Assembly (NCBI RefSeq): GCF_013034685.1
Contig: NZ_WQGO01000004.1
Span: 248,001 to 312,000 of the forward strand
Origin: Ruegeria lacuscaerulensis
GTDB lineage: Bacteria > Pseudomonadota > Alphaproteobacteria > Rhodobacterales > Rhodobacteraceae
Length of the DNA: 64,000 nucleotides
Reading direction: 5' to 3'
Shown: in pieces, positions 16,912-25,489 of the stretch
Numbering within the stretch: the stretch's first letter is position 1
Layout: each line of letters starts with the position of its first letter
Program-made: the position numbers and the translations under genes
The notes under the pieces: generated by a model
What the model saw: the letters and a program-made list of their open reading frames with translations, nothing else
Databases searched by the model: none
Told to the model about the DNA's origin: nothing

Positions 16912-19245
16912 ATGACAGTCAAAGAGATTTTCGAAACCATGGACTACGGCCCTGCCCCCGAAAGCGCCGCCGAGGCGCTGGCTTGGCTGGTCGATCAGGG
17001 TGACAAATTCGGCCACTATATCGACGGGGCCTTCACCAAGCCCGGCAAAGGCTTTGACAGCCGCAACCCTGCGACCGGAGAGGTGTTGGCAAAGCTGACC
17101 CAAGCCAAACAGGCCGATGTGGACGCCGCCGTGGCGGCCGCCCGCAAAGCACAACCCAAGTGGGAGAAACTGGGCGGCGCGGGACGTGCGCGGTATCTCT
17201 ATGCCATTGCGCGCCTGCTGCAGAAACATTCGCGTTTGTTTGCGGTGCTGGAAAGCCTCGACAACGGCAAACCGATCCGTGAATCGCGGGACATCGACAT
17301 CCCCTTAGCCCAGCGGCATTTCTATTACCACGCAGGCATGGCGCAGTTGATGGAGAGCGAGTTGCCTGATGCACAAGCTTTGGGCGTGTGCGGACAGATC
17401 ATCCCGTGGAACTTCCCGCTGCTGATGCTGGCGTGGAAGATCGCACCTGCGCTGGCGATGGGAAATACGGTGGTTCTGAAACCTGCAGAGTATACCTCGC
17501 TGACAGCCCTGCTGTTTGCCGATATCTGCACGCAGGCTGGGTTGCCCAAGGGTGTGGTCAATATCGTGACCGGAGACGGCGCGGTAGGCGAAATGATCGT
17601 CAACGCCGACGTAGACAAGATTGCCTTTACCGGCTCGACGGCCGTTGGGCGGCGCATCCGCGAGGCAACCGCTGGATCCGGCAAGGAACTGACGTTGGAG
17701 CTGGGCGGCAAGTCCGCCTATATCGTGTTCGATGACGCCGATATCGACAGCGCCATCGAGGGGCTGGTCGATGCGATCTGGTTCAATCAGGGTCAGGTCT
17801 GTTGCGCGGGTTCGCGCCTGCTGGTGCAGGAAGGCATCGCCGATCGCTTCCACGCCAAGCTGCGCGCGCGGATGGACGGCTTACGCATTGGCAATCCGCT
17901 GGACAAATGCATCGACGTGGGCGCAGTTGTGGACCCGATCCAGTTGCAGACGATCAAAGGCATGGTCGACAGCAACACCGCAGGTGAGGTTTATCAGGCG
18001 GCCTGCGCACTGCCCGAAAATGGCTGTTTTTACCCGCCTACACTGATTTCCGGCCTCGAAACCTCGGACCCTTTGATGCAGGAGGAAATATTTGGCCCGG
18101 TTCTGGTCTCCTCGACATTCCGTACGCCTACTGAGGCGGTCGAACTGGCCAATAACACCCGCTACGGGCTGGCCGCGACGGTCTGGACTGAGAATGTGAA
18201 CCTCGCGCTCGATATCGCGCCCAAGCTGGTTGCGGGCGTGGTCTGGGTGAATGCCACCAACCTGTTCGACGCAGCCGCCGGTTTCGGAGGCGTGCGCGAA
18301 AGCGGATTTGGCCGTGAAGGCGGCTGGGAAGGACTGGCCGCCTATACCAAACCCAAAGGCAAGACCAAGCCGCTGGCCAAGGTCGAGGCTGCAATGGGCC
18401 AAGGCGCGCCGGTTGATCCTATTGATCGCACCGCCAAAATGTATGTGGGCGGCAAGCAAGCGCGACCGGACGGAGGCTATTCGAAACCCGTCTGGGGTAA
18501 ACCTGGCCTGCTGGGCCATGTGGGTCTGGCGAACCGCAAAGACGTGCGCAACGCGGTAGAAGCCGCGGCGGGCGCGAAAGGCTGGGCCAAGACCACCGGC
18601 CATCTGCGGGCGCAGATCCTGTATTATATCGGCGAAAACCTCTCGGCCCGCGCAGATGAATTCGCCGCGCGGATCGACGCCATGACCGGCGGCAAGACCG
18701 GCGCGGCTGAGATTGAGACCTCGATCCAGCGCCTGTTCACCGCCGCTGCATGGGCCGACAAATATGACGGTCAGGTGCATGGCGTTCCGATCCGGGGTGT
18801 TGCCCTTGCGATGAAGGAACCCGTTGGTGTGATTGGCGCGCTGTGCGCGGATGAGGCGCCTTTGCTGGGCCTGATCTCAGCTATGGCCCCGGCGATTGCG
18901 ATGGGCAACCGGGTGGTGCTGGCAGCCTCCGAGCCCTATCCGCTAGCGGCAACGGATTTCTACCAGATCCTCGAAACCTCGGACGTGCCTGCGGGCGTGG
19001 TCAATATCCTGACCGGCAGCCACGCGGAGCTGGCCAAACCCCTGGCCGCGCATCTGAATGTGGATGCGGTCTGGTCATTCTCATCGACCGATCTGTCGGC
19101 CGAGATTCAGAAAGCCTCGGCGGGGAATCTCAAGCGGACATGGGTCAACAATGGGGCCGCTACAGACTGGAACGCGGATCAGACGCGCCGCTTCCTGCAA
19201 GCCGCGACCGAGGTCAAAAACATCTGGGTGCCCTACGGCGAGTAG
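16912..19245 (+). CDS. ALDH16-type two-domain aldehyde dehydrogenase
   Basis: A 777-residue NAD-dependent aldehyde dehydrogenase with two ALDH modules. The first (about 20-490) is complete: PWNFPLLM, KPAEYT, FTGSTAVG, the general-base Glu in LELGGK and the nucleophile Cys in GQVCCAG. The second (about 505-777) has the N-terminal cofactor-domain features only and ends before any catalytic Cys region, so it is a pseudo-module. This is the ALDH16 layout, known structurally from a bacterial Loktanella enzyme. AGGAAAG precedes ATG 16912. Its position after deoC suggests oxidation of acetaldehyde from deoxyribose breakdown. Confidence 0.9.
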   Translation: MTVKEIFETMDYGPAPESAAEALAWLVDQGDKFGHYIDGAFTKPGKGFDSRNPATGEVLAKLTQAKQADVDAAVAAARKAQPKWEKLGGAGRARYLYAIARLLQKHSRLFAVLESLDNGKPIRESRDIDIPLAQRHFYYHAGMAQLMESELPDAQALGVCGQIIPWNFPLLMLAWKIAPALAMGNTVVLKPAEYTSLTALLFADICTQAGLPKGVVNIVTGDGAVGEMIVNADVDKIAFTGSTAVGRRIREATAGSGKELTLELGGKSAYIVFDDADIDSAIEGLVDAIWFNQGQVCCAGSRLLVQEGIADRFHAKLRARMDGLRIGNPLDKCIDVGAVVDPIQLQTIKGMVDSNTAGEVYQAACALPENGCFYPPTLISGLETSDPLMQEEIFGPVLVSSTFRTPTEAVELANNTRYGLAATVWTENVNLALDIAPKLVAGVVWVNATNLFDAAAGFGGVRESGFGREGGWEGLAAYTKPKGKTKPLAKVEAAMGQGAPVDPIDRTAKMYVGGKQARPDGGYSKPVWGKPGLLGHVGLANRKDVRNAVEAAAGAKGWAKTTGHLRAQILYYIGENLSARADEFAARIDAMTGGKTGAAEIETSIQRLFTAAAWADKYDGQVHGVPIRGVALAMKEPVGVIGALCADEAPLLGLISAMAPAIAMGNRVVLAASEPYPLAATDFYQILETSDVPAGVVNILTGSHAELAKPLAAHLNVDAVWSFSSTDLSAEIQKASAGNLKRTWVNNGAATDWNADQTRRFLQAATEVKNIWVPYGE

Positions 19246-19266
19246 GCCCCCAGAACCAAACCCAGT

Positions 19267-19299
19267 GGTGCATATGCGCGAAAACACGCGCATATCACC
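19267..19299 (+). terminator. Hairpin at the end of the deoC-ALDH16 unit
   Basis: GGTG-c-ATATGCGCG (19267-19280) pairs with CGCGCATAT-CACC (19287-19299) across a 6-base loop and one bulge. It lacks a T-run, so it may be a processing or stability hairpin rather than a full intrinsic terminator. Confidence 0.4.
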
Positions 19300-19380
19300 G
19301 ATTAACATGTGAATTCGTTCATATACAGATAACCCCACGTCCCTCAGCGTGGACCCATTCCAGATGAGGGTGGGCCGATC

Positions 19381-20112
19381 ATGCTGAATATCCCGTTTGA
19401 AATTCCTGACTACATACAACTGACCACAATGGTCGGTGTCTTCGGCGCGGGGCTTTATATCCTGAACTATTTTCTGCTTCAGATGGGCATGGTGCGCGGC
19501 ACTGGTGTGACCTATCCGGTGCTGGTGATTGTCGCTGCCAGTTGCGTGCTGATCAGCATGATGCGCGAGTTCAATCTGGCAGGCTCGATCATCCAGATGG
19601 CCTATATCTCGATCTCAGTTCTAGGCTTGCTGCGCGGGTACCTGTCACGTCATCTGGTGCGTTTTTCCGACGCCGAACGACAGTTCATCGCGCATCATCT
19701 GGAGACGTTGAAACCGCATCAAGCCCGGCGGCTGCTGAACACCGCAACTATTCAGGAGTTCCCGGCGGGCAGCAAGCTGATCGAAGAGGGCAAGACCACC
19801 GATTTTCTGGGTTTCGTCCTCAGCGGACAAACAACCATCCTGAAGGACGATCAGGTGATCAACCGCTGCGGGGCTGACGAAATACTGGGCGAGTTGACAT
19901 TTAGCCTGGGATTGCCCGCAACGGCCACAGTAAAGGCCACCGAGCCCACCACCTGCCTGGTATTCGACAATATCCAACTCACGCGCCTGCTGCGCCGGAA
20001 CCGCCATATCGACGATGCGTTGAAAGCCGCGCATTTCAGACATGCGCGGCAAAAACTGCTGAGCAGCAACAAACACACCCTTCGGGCGCAGAACAGCTCG
20101 GTCGCAGCCTAG
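19381..20112 (+). CDS. Membrane protein with CBU_0592-like and cyclic-nucleotide-binding-like domains
   Basis: A 243-residue protein. Residues about 12-90 hold three hydrophobic helices resembling the CBU_0592 family. Residues about 115-215 form a cNMP-binding/CAP-like beta barrel with FPAGSKLIEEG, VLSGQTTIL and ILGELTFSLGLPATATV. The phosphate-binding cassette has the GE pair, but the Arg expected after it (CAP-type RSA) is replaced (P-A-T-A-T), so classical cAMP binding is doubtful. No helix-turn-helix follows, so it is not a CRP regulator. Two cyclases elsewhere in the window make a signalling link attractive but unproven. Confidence 0.75.
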   Translation: MLNIPFEIPDYIQLTTMVGVFGAGLYILNYFLLQMGMVRGTGVTYPVLVIVAASCVLISMMREFNLAGSIIQMAYISISVLGLLRGYLSRHLVRFSDAERQFIAHHLETLKPHQARRLLNTATIQEFPAGSKLIEEGKTTDFLGFVLSGQTTILKDDQVINRCGADEILGELTFSLGLPATATVKATEPTTCLVFDNIQLTRLLRRNRHIDDALKAAHFRHARQKLLSSNKHTLRAQNSSVAA

Positions 20113-20115
20113 GCG

Positions 20116-21420
20116 TTAGCCATCCAGACCTTCGGGCTTACCGACGATGGTGAAATGCAGCCCCTCCGGGTCCAGCAGTTCCGAGGCAACACGGTTCACC
20201 TCTTCCAGCGTCACTGCATTCACCTGATCATTGCGGGTGGCAATATAGTCGATGGGCAAATCCTCCATCTGCATCCCGACCATGATCCCTGCGATCTGGC
20301 TATTGCCATCGAACCGCAAAGGATAGGCGCCCGTCAGATAGGTCTTGGCATCGTCCAGCTCTTTCTGGGTGAAGCCTTCATTGGCCGCACGCGCCCATTC
20401 ATCCCGGATGACAGACACCGCGTCCGCGATCCGGTCATTCGAAGATGAGACCGAACCCAGATAGACCGAGGCCAGATCCTTGGGCACCAAGAAGGTCGAC
20501 ACCCCATAGGTCAACCCGCGTTTTTCGCGCACTTCCTGCATCAGACGGCTTTCGAAACCGCCACCGCCCAGCATGTGATTGAGGATGAAGGCTGCAAAGA
20601 AATCGGGATCGTCACGATCGATACCCGCATGGCCAAACAGAGCCACAGATTGCGGCGTGTCAAACTCGACAACACTGACCCCGCCGGGGATGTTGACTTG
20701 CGCCGGTCCGGGGATCGGTTTGCCTGTTTCGGGCAGATCGGCCAACAGGTGATCCAGCAACCTGCCGAGTTCTTCGGGCGTGATATCGCCCACAGCCCCT
20801 ACATAGAGCCGATCTTTGGCAAAGACGTTCTCATAGGCATCAACCACGTCGTCTCGGGTCAGGGCGGTCACGCTTTCGATCGTTCCCTTGCCCTCGGCTC
20901 CATAGGGGTGATCCCCATAAGCCATTCGCGCAAAATTGCGTCCGGCGATATCGTTCGGGCTGGTCTGATCCGACCGCAAGCCGGACAGAACCTGCGCCCG
21001 CACACGATCCACCGCGTCCTGATCGAAACGCGGCTCGTGCAGGGTCACACGCAGCAGGTCGATCACTTCGTCCCGGTTTTCAGTCAGGAACTGCGCCGAG
21101 ACCGAGACGGTATCGTCACTGGCGTTATAGCCAAACGATGCCGCCAGCGATTCAAGCTCACGCGCATAGGTTCGGGAATCCATGTCGCCCGCGCCTTCTT
21201 CGATCAGGCCGCTCATCAGATACACGGCCCCCCGCTTGTCAGGGTCGTCCAGCGAGGTTCCGCCACGGAACCGCAATTCCAATGCGGTGAAGGGGATCGA
21301 GTGATCCTCAACCAGCCACGCGGTGATACCATCAGGCGATGTCACCTCCTGAATTTCGATCTCAGCCCAGGCGGGCAATGCGATCACGAATGCAATCAGG
21401 GTCGCGAAAATCCGTTTCAT
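20116..21420 (-). CDS. M16 family peptidase-like protein, catalytically inactive partner
   Basis: A 434-residue exported protein with a signal peptide (about 1-19, cleavage after AWA). It has two M16 domains, but the zinc motif HxxEH is absent: the corresponding segment reads YLMSGLIEEGAGD. The C-terminal half keeps the R/Y-type substrate-binding region (EVREKRGLTYGVS). In such bacterial pairs one subunit carries zinc and the other shapes the chamber. It overlaps the upstream catalytic subunit by four bases, supporting a heterodimeric periplasmic protease. Confidence 0.88.
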   Translation of the reverse strand: MKRIFATLIAFVIALPAWAEIEIQEVTSPDGITAWLVEDHSIPFTALELRFRGGTSLDDPDKRGAVYLMSGLIEEGAGDMDSRTYARELESLAASFGYNASDDTVSVSAQFLTENRDEVIDLLRVTLHEPRFDQDAVDRVRAQVLSGLRSDQTSPNDIAGRNFARMAYGDHPYGAEGKGTIESVTALTRDDVVDAYENVFAKDRLYVGAVGDITPEELGRLLDHLLADLPETGKPIPGPAQVNIPGGVSVVEFDTPQSVALFGHAGIDRDDPDFFAAFILNHMLGGGGFESRLMQEVREKRGLTYGVSTFLVPKDLASVYLGSVSSSNDRIADAVSVIRDEWARAANEGFTQKELDDAKTYLTGAYPLRFDGNSQIAGIMVGMQMEDLPIDYIATRNDQVNAVTLEEVNRVASELLDPEGLHFTIVGKPEGLDG

Positions 21421-22757
21421 TGCGTCACCTCATCGTCGCGCATCAGCCAGCCCGTTACCGAGGTTTCCAGTTGCAGAACCTCGCGGGCGGCAGCGATGAT
21501 TTCTTCTCCGGTTACGGCCTGCAGGACATCCGGCCAGGCCTGCACGTCCTCGACCGTCAATCCGCTGGTCAGGGCCCGGCCATAGCGATTGCCGATCCCG
21601 TCCACATTGTCGCGCGCATAGGTTTGCGAAGCGCGAAGCTGCATCTTGATCCGGTCCAGATCCTCTTGGTTAACACCGTCGGCAATGAACCCGGCCACGG
21701 CTGCATCCATGGCTTCTTCGGCCTCTTGCAGGGAAACGCCCTGCGCCGGAACGATAAATAGATCAAAGGTCGTGTCATCCAACGACACGCCGCGATAGAA
21801 CGCCCCGGTGTAAACGGCTTTCTGTTGCTCGAATTGCAGTTTTTCGGTCAGGTATGACGTGTTCCCACCACCCAGCAATTCGGCCAACATGAACAGGGCT
21901 GCGGCCTTTTCCTGTTCGCCCGCGTTGCGTTCAGGCGCCAGATAGCTGCGCTGCACGTAGGGCTGCGATACGCGTGCGTCCTTGAAGGTCAGCCTCCGCG
22001 CGGCCGTCTGCGGCGGCTCTTGCGAACGGATGCGCTCGGGCAGGTCCGGGTTGGCGGGGATCACGCCATAGTATTTTTCGGCCAGCGCCTTGACCTCATC
22101 GGGCTCGACATCGCCTGTCACAACCAGAATGGCGTTATTGGGCGCGTAGTGGGTCTGGTAGAAGGACAGCGCATCCTCCATGTCCAGTGTCTCCATCTCG
22201 TGCCGCCAGCCAATGATCGGCACCCCGTACCGGTGGTTGAGGTATTGCGACGCGTTCATCTGTTCGCCGAACAGGGCGCGGGGGTTATTGTCGGTGCGCT
22301 GGTTGCGTTCCTCAAGGATCACATCACGCTCGGTCACGATATCATCCTCGGACAGGCGGATATTGCGCATCCGGTCCGCCTCCATTCGCATCATCAGTTC
22401 CAGCCGGTCGGCGGCGACGCGTTGGAAATAGGCGGTGTAGTCATACGAAGTGAATGCGTTGTCATTGCCGCCATTGGCCGCCACCGTGGCCGAGAACTCA
22501 CCCGGTGCCAGCGTATCGGTTCCTTTGAACAGCAAGTGTTCCAGAAAATGCGCCACACCGGACGATCCGACGGGTTCATCCGCCGAACCTGCGCGATACC
22601 AGACCATATGCTGCACGACAGGGGCGCGGTGATCCTCGACCACGACGACATCCATGCCGTTTTCCAGCGTGAAGGTTGTGACCGCCTCCTGGCCATCTTC
22701 GGCACAGACCGGGGTGGCAGCAATCAGGGCAGCCGACAGGGCAAGGGCCCGAACCAT
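21417..22757 (-). CDS. M16 family zinc metallopeptidase, catalytic subunit
   Basis: A 446-residue periplasmic M16 peptidase with a signal peptide (about 1-19). The inverted zinc motif HFLEHLLFKG (HxxEH) is near residue 67 and a downstream Glu in the ERDVILEE region can complete the zinc site. The second domain carries LMLAELLGG-type features. CGGAGGATG precedes ATG 22757. It is followed by, and overlaps, the zinc-less partner. Likely substrates are peptides or unfolded segments in the periplasm; the exact target is unknown. Confidence 0.9.
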   Translation of the reverse strand: MVRALALSAALIAATPVCAEDGQEAVTTFTLENGMDVVVVEDHRAPVVQHMVWYRAGSADEPVGSSGVAHFLEHLLFKGTDTLAPGEFSATVAANGGNDNAFTSYDYTAYFQRVAADRLELMMRMEADRMRNIRLSEDDIVTERDVILEERNQRTDNNPRALFGEQMNASQYLNHRYGVPIIGWRHEMETLDMEDALSFYQTHYAPNNAILVVTGDVEPDEVKALAEKYYGVIPANPDLPERIRSQEPPQTAARRLTFKDARVSQPYVQRSYLAPERNAGEQEKAAALFMLAELLGGGNTSYLTEKLQFEQQKAVYTGAFYRGVSLDDTTFDLFIVPAQGVSLQEAEEAMDAAVAGFIADGVNQEDLDRIKMQLRASQTYARDNVDGIGNRYGRALTSGLTVEDVQAWPDVLQAVTGEEIIAAAREVLQLETSVTGWLMRDDEVTQ

Positions 22758-22838
22758 GGGGCATCCTCCGTTTGTTGTCTGAGTTTCAAACTACGGTGGC
22801 GCGGCGCAGGTTCAAGTGTGATGACGAAAAGTTAAGGA

Positions 22839-23357
22839 TTATTCACCTGGCGGCGGAGCCGACGGAGTTTCGACCCCAGCCTGCCGTGCCTGTTCATTTA
22901 CCTGCGACGAATCCAGCGCCCATCGTTTGTAAACTTGCGAATAGCGGTCCACGTTAAACAGACGCAGTCGGGTAAAACGGCTTTGCTTGCGGCGGAACTC
23001 AGCGTCTTCGGCATCGACCACCTGACGAGCATTCTCGGTCACGCCATACCGGCTCGAGGCCGTCACCAATGCGCCATCCGCCGCGGGAATCGCCGTGTTA
23101 GGATTCAGTGCATCCGGGTTGCCGCCCAGTGCCGCAATCGCATCCCCCTTGGGGGTCGGGTCGGTTAGATTCCCTGCGCCCGGTGTCGGCGCGGGCAGGA
23201 ATTGATAATCTTCGGGCTGTGTCAGCGGCTTGACCGGCAGGACCGAGAATTCATCCGGTCCCGGACCCGGCGCCTGAAGGTGGCGCAGACCGATATCGGA
23301 ACATCCCGCCACCGTGAAGGCAAGCGTCACTGCAATAATGGAACGCGGCAACCGCAT
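22839..23357 (-). CDS. bamF: BamF-type lipoprotein (DUF3035)
   Basis: A 172-residue lipoprotein with the lipobox VAGC at about residues 16-19. The mature part has the DUF3035 pattern: PGPDEFSVLPVKPLTQPEDY..LPAPTPG near the N-terminus, then a helical segment ending FNVDRYSQVYKRW. In alphaproteobacteria DUF3035 proteins are identified as BamF, an accessory lipoprotein of the beta-barrel assembly machine. ATG 23357 is chosen over upstream frame starts because it gives the signal peptide and has GGAGA upstream. It follows lspA, whose product would process its signal peptide. Confidence 0.85.
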   Translation of the reverse strand: MRLPRSIIAVTLAFTVAGCSDIGLRHLQAPGPGPDEFSVLPVKPLTQPEDYQFLPAPTPGAGNLTDPTPKGDAIAALGGNPDALNPNTAIPAADGALVTASSRYGVTENARQVVDAEDAEFRRKQSRFTRLRLFNVDRYSQVYKRWALDSSQVNEQARQAGVETPSAPPPGE

Positions 23358-23407
23358 CGTAGTCTCCAGCCTGTTTGAGGCGCTTTTATCGCATTTCCAC
23401 CGGCGCG

Positions 23408-23878
23408 TCACGAGGGCTTTTTGCCGTCGAATAGGATCAACCCGATGGCACCGGCGAAAATAAACACATCGGCCAGATTGAAGACAAACGGGTTGTTGAT
23501 ACCGCAACAGGACATGTTCAGGAAATCCAGAACATAGCCGTAAAGCACCCGGTCCAGCACATTACCCAGCGCGCCGCCAATCAAAAGCCCGCCCGAAAGC
23601 AGCATGATTTTCGACGGCGCAGACCGCATCAGCCAGACCAGCACAGCCGCCGAGATCGCAATGGACACGCCGATCAGAACCCAACGTGCCGCCTCGGTAT
23701 TGCCCTGAAACAAGCCAAAGTTGATGCCGCGATTCTCGCCATATTTGAAGACAAGCAAGGGTGGCAGGACGTCGATATCGCCTTCGGCCACGCGCATGAT
23801 GTGAACGACCAGAACTTTGCTGATCTGGTCGATCGCAAACGCCGCCATCGCAGCCCAAATGAGCAAGCGATAGCGCAT
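23408..23878 (-). CDS. lspA: Lipoprotein signal peptidase
   Basis: A 156-residue inner-membrane aspartyl protease (signal peptidase II) with four transmembrane segments. The catalytic regions are seen as GNVLDRVLYGYVLDFL and FNLADVFIFAG, giving the two Asp residues. It removes prolipoprotein signal peptides after lipid attachment. The start codon overlaps the purH stop by one base (TGATG), so the genes are coupled; the bamF lipoprotein lies directly downstream. Confidence 0.94.
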   Translation of the reverse strand: MRYRLLIWAAMAAFAIDQISKVLVVHIMRVAEGDIDVLPPLLVFKYGENRGINFGLFQGNTEAARWVLIGVSIAISAAVLVWLMRSAPSKIMLLSGGLLIGGALGNVLDRVLYGYVLDFLNMSCCGINNPFVFNLADVFIFAGAIGLILFDGKKPS

Positions 23879-25467
23879 CAGTGGCGGAAGTGCCGCATGC
23901 CGGCGAAGACCATGGCCAGATCGGCCTCGTCCGCCGCTGCGATCACTTCATCATCACGCATTGAACCACCGGGCTGGATCACACAGGTGGCACCGGCCTC
24001 AGCGGCCTCCATCAGACCGTCGGGGAAGGGGAAGAACGCGTCCGATGCTACGGCCGAGCCGATGGTCAACGGTTGAGCCAAGCCCAACACATCGGCCATA
24101 CGTTCGGCTTTCTTGGCTGCGATCAGCGCAGAGTCCACGCGGCTCATCTGTCCAGCACCCACGCCTACGGTCGCGCCATCTTTGACGTAGACGATGGCAT
24201 TGGATTTGACGTGTTTCGCCACTTTCCACGCGAACAGCAAATCGCGCATTTGGTCTTCGGTCGGGGCTTTTTTGGTGACGACCTTCAGGTCATCCATGCC
24301 GACAAACCCGTTGTCTTTGTCCTGTACCAACAAACCTCCGGCAACCTGACGGACGGTTTTACCACCGGCCATTACATCAGGTAAGCTGTCGGTGGTCAGC
24401 AGGCGCAGGTTTTTCTTGGCGGCGAAAATGGCTTTCGCCTCATCGGACGCGCCTGGGGCGATCACGACCTCGGTGAAGATGCCAGTGATTTCCTGCGCGG
24501 TTTCGGCATCCAACGGTTGGTTCAGCGCCACGATCCCGCCAAATGCCGAGGTGCGATCGCAGTCGAACGCCGCCTTATAGGCCTCGATCAGCGTGGCACC
24601 TGTCGCTACACCGCAGGGGTTGGCGTGTTTGATGATGGCACAGGCAGCACCCTGCGCCGGATCGAACTCAGCCACCAACTCAAACGCGGCGTCGGTGTCG
24701 TTGATGTTGTTGTAGCTCAGTTCCTTGCCCTGATGCTGCACGGCGGTGGCGACACCCGGACGATTTGTGCCATCGGTATAGAACGCTGCCTGCTGGTGGC
24801 TGTTCTCACCATAGCGCAGGGTCTGTTTCAACTCTCCTGCAAAAGCGCGACGCTTCGGAGCCTCAAGCTGCAGCGCGTCAGCCATCCAGTTCGACACAGC
24901 CGTGTCGTAGGCCGCTGTGCGGGCATACGCCTTTTGGGCAAGCCATTGTCGGAAACCATACGACGTCTTTCCGTAATTCTCCTCCAACTGGTCCAGCAGT
25001 GAGGAGTAGTCTTCGACATCCACCACTACGTTTACAAAGGCGTGGTTCTTGGACGCCGCCCGGATCATCGCCGGGCCACCGATGTCGATATTCTCGATGC
25101 ATTCGTCATAGCTTGCACCTTTGGCGACTGTGGCCTCGAACGGGTAGAGGTTCACCACCAGAACGTCGATCGCGCCGATGCCATGTTCGGTCATTGCGGC
25201 AACGTGAGTGTCGTTGTCACGCAGCGCCAACAAGCCACCATGCACCATGGGGTGCAGGGTTTTTACGCGGCCGTCCATCATTTCGGGAAAACCGGTAATC
25301 TCGCTGACATCCTTCACATCCAGCCCCGCCTCGCGCAGCGCCTTTGCGGTACCACCTGTGGACAACAGCTCGACCCCGCGCTCGGCCAGCGCCTTGCCCA
25401 AGTCGATCAATCCGGTCTTGTCGGATACGGAAAGCAGCGCGCGGCGCACGGGGTGAAGGTCGGTCAT
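23878..25467 (-). CDS. purH: Bifunctional AICAR transformylase / IMP cyclohydrolase
   Basis: A 529-residue PurH that performs the last two steps of IMP synthesis. The N-terminal cyclohydrolase (about 1-200) starts with [11 protein letters not shown] and has STGGTAKAL and GRVKTLHP. The transformylase (about 205-529) has [18 protein letters not shown] and the late C-terminal [18 protein letters not shown] 25467 gives the normal N-terminus; the frame continues upstream without homology. It sits 22 bases downstream of the heparinase-like gene and is coupled to lspA. Confidence 0.96.
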   Translation of the reverse strand: MTDLHPVRRALLSVSDKTGLIDLGKALAERGVELLSTGGTAKALREAGLDVKDVSEITGFPEMMDGRVKTLHPMVHGGLLALRDNDTHVAAMTEHGIGAIDVLVVNLYPFEATVAKGASYDECIENIDIGGPAMIRAASKNHAFVNVVVDVEDYSSLLDQLEENYGKTSYGFRQWLAQKAYARTAAYDTAVSNWMADALQLEAPKRRAFAGELKQTLRYGENSHQQAAFYTDGTNRPGVATAVQHQGKELSYNNINDTDAAFELVAEFDPAQGAACAIIKHANPCGVATGATLIEAYKAAFDCDRTSAFGGIVALNQPLDAETAQEITGIFTEVVIAPGASDEAKAIFAAKKNLRLLTTDSLPDVMAGGKTVRQVAGGLLVQDKDNGFVGMDDLKVVTKKAPTEDQMRDLLFAWKVAKHVKSNAIVYVKDGATVGVGAGQMSRVDSALIAAKKAERMADVLGLAQPLTIGSAVASDAFFPFPDGLMEAAEAGATCVIQPGGSMRDDEVIAAADEADLAMVFAGMRHFRH

Positions 25468-25489
25468 GGGTCCAAAGGTCCTTTTGGCG

